DNA of 64,000 nt from Zhengitettix transpicula. Lineage: Eukaryota; Arthropoda; Insecta; Orthoptera; Tetrigidae. The DNA lies in assembly GCA_037074705.1 (NCBI GenBank), contig CM073590.1, positions 218,890,746 through 218,954,745 of the forward strand, read 5' to 3'. The translations under genes and the position numbers were made by a program. Position 1 is the first letter of the stretch. Every line of letters begins with the position of its first letter. The notes beneath the pieces were generated by a model. The model ran no database searches and had not been told where the DNA came from. It saw only the letters and a list, made by a program, of their open reading frames with translations. Positions 41,601-52,100 of the stretch are shown here, in pieces.

Positions 41601-44600
41601 AAATGATTTGTAATCTTGAGACTTTTCTTGTATTTGATACTTAAAAATATGAACTACCCCTTTCGGAAAAAATATAATTATTTTTTATTTACCGCGTCTT
41701 ATCAGCTTAGGACTATTAGCGGCCTGCTATAAACATGAAGTGGTTAAAAATGCCGTAAAACGCGAGACAGCGCGTAAAACTACTCCGAATAAATTTAACT
41801 GTGGATATTAAACTCAACAGAATTAAAAGCTCAGGTTAAATGTACGAAGTTAATGCTGAAACTTGAAGAATGCAAATGGTTAGCTTCTTCACAGTTTTAA
41901 TTATGTGTACTACCTATTAAATATCATGAAAGATAGTGCATTAACTTGTTCAATTTATAATTTATAATTTGCTTTACAAATTAGATGAAAATTTTTCCAC
42001 AGCAAGCCTCTTTTCATCGCCGATTAAGAAATCTAAATGCACCGGTCGCAGTTTTGAGAAGCTGCATTAATCTATGACACCTGGAAAACATCAATGCAAA
42101 TATCATGAACTTTTTCATTCGGGCAACGAAAGACCCGTGTTGTATGAAATATACCAAAGCAACCGCCATTTCACTTATTTATAAGGTTAAAACTAACAAA
42201 TGCTGGCAGAGATTTTTTTGCAGGTTCCGTGATACAAATTAAGTGTCGGTACTTAACGTGAAATATCTCCATGGCACATTTACGTAAAGCCGACATTATT
42301 TTTAATAAAAACCTCCCTGATAAATAACCAAGAATTACGTTATTTATTTTGTGGTAGTAACTAGAACAATCCACATAAACCAGGAAAATTCAAAGTGAAG
42401 TTCGTTTGTTCTTAAAATAGTAATGCCAGAAATCTTCATTAGTTAAAGTAAACTTTAACATTTTGTGATTTTTTTCAAACTTCCCGCAATGGAATTTTAG
42501 TAATTATTTAAGTGTCAAATATATATAATAATGTTTAAATTGTAAACAGTTATGGTACCACTATTCTGAGAAGATAAAAGAAATTTTGTAAGGTTTACTC
42601 AGTTTTCAGACTGTTGTCCACTATTATATTAGGATATAAAATATGACTCACTTTTCAGCAGTAAATGAAAGATTAATAATAAGAAAAATAGGCAAATACA
42701 GACAAAAGAACTAATGATATATAAACCACACAACGTTTTTGTAAACGTTGTTCCTTTCTTCAGGCGTTAAGAAAACTAAAAGACACAAGAACGTAGAGAG
42801 ATAAAGCCATTGTTTTTAGTTTTTTAGTTTTCTTAGAACCTGAAGAAAGGATCAAGGTTTCCAGAAACTTTGTGTGGCATTAATATCATCACTTCTTTTG
42901 TCTGTATTTTTTATTATTAATTTTCAAAACAGACGTAAATTTTTCATTTTAGTAAATGAAAGACGTAACAGTCTTCATGAACATTAATGACTGTAGAATT
43001 TATTAATTGCATTTAACACTAATTTCACTTTGATATTTGTAGTTTACAATTATATTCTTATTAATATAAAAATATAAAATATTCTGTAGATATGCGAGTA
43101 GTATTCTTGTTGCGAATAATTAAACAATTGAAGCCGTTGGATGGGCCTTTGAAAAATTATCTATTCTTCACCTAAATATGTCAACAGAGAAATATCACAG
43201 TGCTCAAAAACATTAGCTGCGGCCAAGGTAATTATTTGAGATTTTTCAGTTATATAGGACTGACTATTTTATTTACTATTATTCTTTCACTCCTAGTATC
43301 TGACGAAAATTAAATTTTCGACAAATATTGATCATTCGGCTAGACGCCATAATTATCTTCTTGATCCAAATTATAATTATTTCAATGTAAATAAAAAGAA
43401 TTAATGTTCTATATGAGGATTAATAATTTTAACTATATATCGATTATTTCAATTTTAAGTTACCACGCAAAAAATAATTCAGAATCTATTAAATAAAACT
43501 GTGTATGTATGTATGTTTTCTTGTTTGTATGTATGCTCAGCACACAAATCCGCGTGAAGAAAAGTTCACCAAATTTCGTACAAGTGTCATTTGCGGCCTG
43601 GAAACAAAAACTGTGGGGATGATACACGTCTACCACACCCAGGAGGGATGGTGAATTGAGGTGAAACTATTCAAACATGCTAAAACGGCCGATATTTAAG
43701 TCAGATAAATAATTTGGTCAAAAATGTTATCTGCGTACAATTTAAACCCCTTACAGCATTGGAATGGAGCATCCTTAGGGGTGGGGGTGGCGGTGGAGGG
43801 GCGTTACAAGAAAATAACGCAAATACAACCGAAATTGGGGTCAAATGCAGGGTCAGGGATGTCGCTCAATTTATTTATGACAAAATGGTCAATGCGTGAT
43901 ATTTAGCGGCAGTGGTAGGAGGTGGGCTGAGGTGGGCGGGGTTAGAATTTTTTTTGCGTCAAATAAAAATTTTTCGGGATTAATTAAATTCTTCAAATTT
44001 ACCTACATGTTCTCTGCGTATAATTTAAAGCCATTTCGGACTCGGGAGGGAGCACCCTTAAGGATGGGGGTGGAGTAGCTTGACATAAAATAACGCAAAA
44101 ACAATCAACATTGGAGCGGAATCCGGGATTACGGTTGTCACTGAGTTTAATTATGACATTCAACTTGCCTTTTAACTCCCCCAAGCGGGGGTAGTGTGGG
44201 GTAGACATTTTAAAAAAAGGAAACAGTCTATATTTGCGTGGAATAAATATTTTTCGGGATCAATGACATTGATAGAATTTCCAATAATATTGTTTGTGTA
44301 TGAGTTCAACCCCTTTCGGCATAGGAGGTGAACACATTTACCGATATGGGTCGATGTGCATTACATAAAAATAACGCAAAAGGAACCGAGATTGGTGTCA
44401 AAACTGGGGTTATTAATATATAACAACCTGGGCAACACTGGACACTCAGCTAGTTTAAAATAAAAATGACTAAACACTGGTTCCGACTGGATTGTGAAAA
44501 AGTACAACATGGGAAGCACTGGACCGTATGTCTGGTGTAAATCTGAAGTAGCCGAGAAGACGAGTGATTCTGGAAAGTCAACCAAATAAATGTCATTGTG

Positions 44601-46045
44601 ACGCACATTGCAAGTGATTCATATAAAGGAGTAGGTACGTTTAATTGAATCATGTAATATTATATTTTAGTAAATGATGAAAACTGGCCACTGATAATGG
44701 TGTTATAATTACTGTAACAGCAATTAAAATGGAGAGTAAATTTAAAAAGTTTTGTAACTGTATACCTGGCTGGTCATGGGGTCGGTATTGACCTGACACA
44801 TGTAACTGCCAGAGTCGTTCCTCTGCACGTTGCTGACGTGTAATTTCCACGTGTTGTGTCCATTGTGCGTCACGGAGAGACGAGGATTGTGAGCGACGAG
44901 GTGCGTGTGGATCGCCAGGATCGCCTTCGAGTCGGACTTGATCCACGCCACCTGAAACACGCACACAAATTACGAACTCATTTTTCTGCAACAATTTAAA
45001 CTGAATTGGATGTAATCGAATGAATTGTTGATTTTTCACCAATGGCATTTGTCATTACCATGGACCGTCCAACTCAGTGATTTGCGTGAAAAAAAAGTAC
45101 TCACCGGATATCGTTTACGCCATCGAACAGTACAGCATATTTTGTTTACACTTCAATCTCACAAATTTTTCGGGGCAAGCGTTTCACTTAAGTCTATTTT
45201 TACTTTACTTAATTAATATACTTAACGTCTGTAGAAAATTTTAGTTTCATTGAAATGATTCATAACTCAAATAAAATACAAAATATTCAGTCAGGCTTAA
45301 ACATATAAAATATTTCATTTATATCAACCCTGTATAGTTTTATAACATTGATTGCGTTTTAAAATCTAAGAATGCAGAAAAATGCAAGAAAATAACTGTG
45401 TTATCCTTCCTATTTCCAACATTTCTCTCGCGTTATTCCACCCTGCATTAGTTCCTTTACAAATATGCATTTTCTGCTTTCCGTTCTGTTCTCACATTTT
45501 CTCTGCATACTTCCAGCATTTCACAGATTAATAATTGAAGACAATAATAGGAATATGATAAATTTAATAATAAAATAGATAAAAAACAGAAATTAATTGT
45601 GGCAATAATTAAAAATACTACCTTACTTTTGGGTAACCTTAGTTGGTCTCCTGGCAAGTGAAATTAAAGTAAACTAAATTTCACACCCGAGGATAGCAAT
45701 AAATATTTCAAATATATATCGATTTGCATCTTTAAATAGGATTTTTGTAACCATTTATTGGTATGTTTTTTGGATATTATGTTATTTAAATGTCTCAAAC
45801 TTAAGCAAATATTTCGTAAAAATGATTAATCATAGAAAAAGTATGACTACCTTCTCAAAATAAAATATAATTGTATAATACTGAAAATAAAATTATTATA
45901 CTGTATCGGAATATTTTCGTGTGGAAAGAAAAAACCATTGAACATAGTTTGTAATTATAATGTCAAGTTCTGTTAGATCTCTAACTCACTTTTGTTCAAT
46001 TCATCTCCATTAATGTGACTCGTATACTTCATTTCCTTCATTCCT

Positions 46046-46119
<74 letters not shown>

Positions 46120-49100
46120 TTCCTTCATTTCTAGATTTCTTTCATTTTTTACCATGTGACGCTCTACCGACCGTTTAATTTATTATTATCAGAAATTGAC
46201 GTGTAGATTTCTGGACTCTTAATAAGCCATAATCCCGTCATCATTTGTTTTCATAAAATTTCGATATATTTTTTACATTACCTATTTTTTAATCTGTAAA
46301 ACAATTTTATTATTAAACCGAGAAAATGAAAATATTAGCCATCATCGTTTCCATTGGATGGGGGAACATTTTTCAGGCCAAACTTCCTGAGGACAAAGTG
46401 CGACAGTTGGACCGTCGAGAACTACACTGCTTCACCTTTCAGAGATAATATTTTAAATAATTTTCATTATTAATAAAGAGCACGAATTAATTGCTGAAAC
46501 CTCCTCCCTGAAAATAAAAACAAGGATATGGTGGCGTTCAACTGGCATAACAAAACAAAATGAGAATTATGTGTAGTAAAAAATAGTGTAAGAAAGTAAA
46601 GTTAATATATAAAACTGATATATCACCAATAAATATTACATGTTCGATTAATCAAAGTTTCTTAGGAATGATGGTAAAATTGTGAATTACGTAAGATCAG
46701 GGTGATAAAAATATATTGTGTATTGTACACAACAGCTATCGCTCAAATGATTTTTTTAAATTAATCATTCTCATATCTCAAAAGCGCCATTGACTGGCTG
46801 TTTACAAATACTTTAAATGTCGCCCTCATATACTTTCATTCTTCCAGTCCTACTTTAATTCTCTCTCCGTATATTTCTTTTAATTTTTTTTAATGATTAG
46901 TGACATCGACAATTAATTTATGAGTATAAGATATTTAAGTACATCTCGGTGTTTTTAAGAAGGCATAACTCACATGAAAATATAAATAAGACTTCGAAGT
47001 TTTCATAATTGGGATCTTAGTGCCGCATGGCGGTAAACAGGCTGAAATGTGACATCTGTGTAGGAAAAAGTGTACTAAAATAATTCACATATTAAAAAAA
47101 AAATTAATCGTCATTTTTTTCTCTTTCTCATTTAGAACTATGGGGAAAAAAACTTTTGTATCTGTAAGAAAAACAATTCTACCACGTCAGCATATACAAG
47201 AATAACGAGTCCCTTGAGACTTTTTGTCCAGCTTTTTATACTTCGTTTCCCCACCTGAGAAAACATCATGCCCTTTACCCACGAGAACTGGACAGTAAAG
47301 ATTTTGACCATCTTTCCTTAAATTCATTGATTATCATCAATGAATAAAATATAACTTATGGACCGTTGTTTTTTTAATAAATATGTGAACTTCAATAATG
47401 TTTTTTATACATTATAAGTTGAAATTTACACTTCAGTGAATTTTTCTTGTCTACTGTAACATAATAACTTTCGATTATAATTCTGAGTTCCTGTAATTGT
47501 TAATTCAGACTTCGATTCAAAGTTAAGATCCGTCCAAAGTAAAATACGTAATTTTGAAACAAGAATAATCCACGTAAATATTGTCGGGACTCTGTCTCAA
47601 TTACAACAGGGCCTAAATGTCATTCTGAGCTATTCCAAGGAAGGTTCTCCCATTTCGTTTTTTTTTGTACTGAGAGCCGTTTTCATCCCACAAAAGTACT
47701 TTTACGAATAATTATATGTGATTTAAACCTTATTTTAGCATCTTACTTGGTATGAAAATTCGCGGCAAGAATTTTCTCATCGTTTAGCTCGATTTGTATA
47801 CTCTTTAACTGTATACTAATATATTATTGACCATTAGAATTGCATTTGTATTTGCTTATTTTCTTAATATCGTAATTGTGACATATTTATATATATATAT
47901 ATATATATATGTAGCTTTACAGAGATATTTTGACAGAAATGGAGCAATGTTACGTGTGACCTGATATATGTGCTTTTGTAGAAAGATAAGGGCACGTAAA
48001 TTCAGATTTTCAGACATGTCAGCAACAGTCGTTCCGATCCGTCTAGCAGCTATGCCGATTCCAGACACCACACATCAGTACTCGAATATCTGGCAAGCTT
48101 CCAGGGCCAGTCTTGTCTTTAGTCAGCAAAACTTACAGTTGCGTTAACAAGCTACAAAGACGTTTCCACTCAACTCGTCGGGTCAAGGGGTCTATAGAGG
48201 CGAGGTTCGAACCCTTGTGTCTACACAGTAATTGGTTCTCGATCAAACTGAGCTTCAATCTAGTGGTCTTTAGCTATATTCAATCAGAAATAATATTTTT
48301 ATCAGTCTATCAATTCATTATGCTATAATGGACCTATCACTCTTATCTTACGGCAAGAAAAATGGGCACGCCTCCAAACTGAAAATTATGTCAGGTATTT
48401 ATTCCAGTAGAGCAAAAATTGTCCCAAACATTTGTAAAACGTATCCATAGTCACTTAGAAAAGATCTGAGGGTTTTTCCCAAATTACTAAAACTATTTTT
48501 GAAATTCTAGGGTTTACATAAATCAAGCGCATTTGTCTGTTCTTGAAAATATTATGGTTTATGTATGGTAAATCCTCTGTAATAATAAGCTCGGTAGCTG
48601 TTCTTATTACAAGGAAAGTAGGAGGTGAAGTTCGCCGGAACTGTGGTGCTGCGATGAACTTGAAGATCCAGTAGAGCGGTGTTCACCTCCCAGAAGGATA
48701 GTTTGTCAAGGATTGACGATAGGAAAGAAGATAGGAAAGAAGGTTCTCCGGGATGTGGAGTCGTGTTGGAGCTAAGTCCAACTTTCAGGACTGCGAGGAA
48801 GTACTGCTGCAGGGGAGACAGACTTGAACTCCAGTATAGTAGAAATAAGGATTTATTATTGATTGTACAGTCAATGTCAATAATAAATTGAAGATACAAA
48901 GAATGAGAACATGAAATCAGACAACCATTATGTCTGAGTAGATTACATGAACTAACTATAGGAGTCGTGCCTCAGGTTTTAATACATGTGGGCACGACCC
49001 ATATTCCACAGCTGAGGAATGTGGAGTTCGCGAATCAGTAAAAGCGAGCGTCAGCGCTCTGAATTGAGACACCTCGCTTGCAGTTGCGACTGCTTACTCC

Positions 49101-52100
49101 AAATTCCTCGCATACTTAATACTACTTCCTTAATACTACATTACACCTCCAGCCATTTCAAAATAATTCTTTTGTTTTAATAAACAAGTAATTTCTTGTA
49201 AAGAAGATTAAAAACAACGTTAACATCCAGGTCACGTGGCTAAAACGCATGATGGTTCTCCATGTGAGGGGAACGAGGCATAAAAATCTTGAGAAAAAGG
49301 CTGAAGGGTAGTTTTCCTCTTGGATATGTTGACGTGTTAGCATTGTTTTGCTTACAAAGAAAAAAGTTTATGCCCCATAGCTCTATAGGAGAAAGAGCAA
49401 AATATGTTGCTGGATGAACATCAGAACAGAGTAAACCTGCTTGCTACATCTTGATGTTGCCAATCGCCGGACGATATTCCACAACATCCGTAGTTATGTT
49501 AAGTAAACCCCACAGTTTATTCCTTCATTAGATTAAATATAAAATGGAATTCAATTGATGTTGTTATTTTTAGTTAATCTAACACCACCCCCGATTATTT
49601 TATGCCCAGTTATAAAGTAAATATTTTTCATTTCAAAACGATGGCACCCACTTTCTATGAATAGAAAAATCTATTAATTTGTAAACTAAATTATATTTGA
49701 AATTAAAAATAATTTGTAAAAAATTATTTCATTTCTTACTATTTATCAAGCATTTATATCAATCCCAACAGAAGACATTGGGTAGAACTCAATGTCTAAG
49801 TATCTTTACATTTCGTACATCAACCGGAAACCTGACTGTTACGTCGACTTTATTCCATTTGCAGAACCAATTTCGAGGAAACTGTACAATATTGTATAGT
49901 TTAAAAAGATCCTAAGCAATAAAAGAAACTTCAATCTGACTTCAGAATTTACGGATGTTTTAAAATCTTGATATTTTTGTTTAACCGATTTAAGATTTCA
50001 ATAAGCTGACATAACGCTGCCGTAATCTATATTTAGAAAAAATACTTTCGGTCTAAAGCCTGATACTTGGCTTAAGTAGGGATTTTGTCCGTATAACAGA
50101 ATATCTGGTTAAAGGGTTTTTTCTAGAGCAGTAAATAACTTCCAGGGTGTTTTAAATTGTCACCAATCATTTTCAAGGGTTAAGTTTTAATTTTAGTCAT
50201 ACCAATTTACTTTTAGTTTTTGGAACTTAAAATAAGTAGGAAGATATATCATTCAGATATAGTCAAAGAACTAACGAAACTTCTGAGATAAAAAATACTT
50301 GATACTCTAACGTTGAGTTGTAAATTAAATAGGCCAAACCAAATCCTATTTACAGCATACAAACCTTTCCGCCATCAGTTAACTCTTAGAAACCGTACAG
50401 TGTTTCCATTCCTGTACGAATGCCGCGATTCCGGATAATTTGTCAATAATATAATACAAAAAGTATCCCTTACAATTAATATAGGGCATGGATGGATATT
50501 AAATTAAAAAAATTATTTCATGTATTCGGGTTTTAATCCCCAGAACTCACCTTTTAACTTCGTTTCACAAAAATGTGTTATTTCAAGTAGATAATAATTA
50601 TAAATATTTTATTAAATTCAATCCATTTAAATATGTATATTTCATATTCCCACCATATTTATGATTAGTCAGTGGTTAAGCAATTGAGTTTTTATAACAA
50701 CTACGCCTCCACAAAATTGTTTAAAGTGGATTCTGTAAAATTTTCAGTATTTTGAGTACAGAAAAAGCACGAATTTGTCGGCATAATATTTTACACAAAA
50801 TAATAATTTAATTCTAAATCGTTATAAAGTTAACCATATATATATATATATATTATTGAAAGTTATCTGACAATATTAAAACATAATTATTAATTGCCTC
50901 ACAAATCAGACAAGGAAAATTTACGATTTGTTAATATAATTTGTATAATATAAACGACGTTAAATTATAAATTAGGAACCCTTCAGGACGTGGCAATAAA
51001 TATTTAGGAGAATTTTTAAAATAAATTTTAATTTTTTTTGTAATTATATATAACATCCAAGTAAATCTAAAATTAATAAAATAAGATATTTAAAACCAAT
51101 AAAATGTCAATTGAAAAACTAAGATACGAAGTAAGTTACTTACTTTCAATACTAGTTGTATGTTATTTAAATATTGCTCCAACAGTGGCAATAAAAAGTT
51201 GATACGAAAAGTGATGATATATTTTAATTGCAATTATATGGAATAATTAATGCTATTTAGATATTAAATATCTTTTTACATTAACTGAATTATTACTCTT
51301 ATTTATTTTCACTCAATCTTGGAAAAAAATTGTACTTCACATCAAAAGTTTTGACATGAAGACAAGCACTGCTATGTGTTTTAAGGTTAAAGAGGATGTT
51401 TGAAATTAGAAAAATGTCCTTTAATTTAAAAAAGTCATTTATTTTAAATCCCGTTTTGTCTGTCGTCTTTAGAATTTAAAACATTTCATTGTGAGAAAGT
51501 TTTCTCAAATCCATGTCTAACTAATTTATGATGCAATAAATTTTATTTGCTAATAAAATTGAATATAGATACTTATTTCACCCATTACTACGATTGTATT
51601 TGTATTTAAAATATATACAAATAGATCAGCAAATCTGAAATATGTAACTTATAGTTGATTTTGAATCCGTTTAAAGCACATTTTAATTTATGTATGTAGC
51701 GACAAGGCAAAGTTCTTATAATTATCTTTATATTTACAAATACGTGTATGTGATCACTGTATGCGATGCATTAGCTCACTAATCACAAAGCCGTAATTGC
51801 TCGTTAATTCATGAAGGCGAGAGAAGGGCCAGGTGCGACCGCTTGTTTATATCAACACCGGGCTAAACCTAAGCACACAAGGTCCTCGGCAAACACAATC
51901 GTCACAATATCGAATACGGCTACCCACGATATGTAGAAACTGCAACTAAACAGATTTACTTTCAACTTTGATATTTCAATAAGATTACTAATAATAAATG
52001 TATGTAATTATACAAAAGCTGTTACGTATACTATCTTATTCATAAGTCCTCTAATTGTTATATTTTGATTGAATACGCGAACATGTTTTATTTAAAATAT

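Larger units (their letters stand above)
38484..44765 (-). other. Intron 2 of the DIP-like gene
   Basis: This 6.3-kb intron holds the inverted-arm element at 42673-42950 and the tandem repeat at 43690-44420. The stretch 39040-39660 is less AT-rich than its surroundings and may be another old element, but nothing identifies it. A 17-base motif, CTGCATCCTGGTGAGGT, is duplicated at about 39971-40006. Confidence 0.85.

Noticed and set aside
44650..45048. 132-codon minus-strand open frame over exon 2
   Set aside because: It is out of frame with the conserved Ig1 sequence; its length only reflects the GC-rich exon.
45973..46155. Open frame rich in I, Y, V and C
   Set aside because: It is the translation of the CA/TA microsatellite.
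48113..48328. Second SINE from a B-box-like GGTTCGAACCC near 48209
   Set aside because: No A box at the right distance and no tail could be found.
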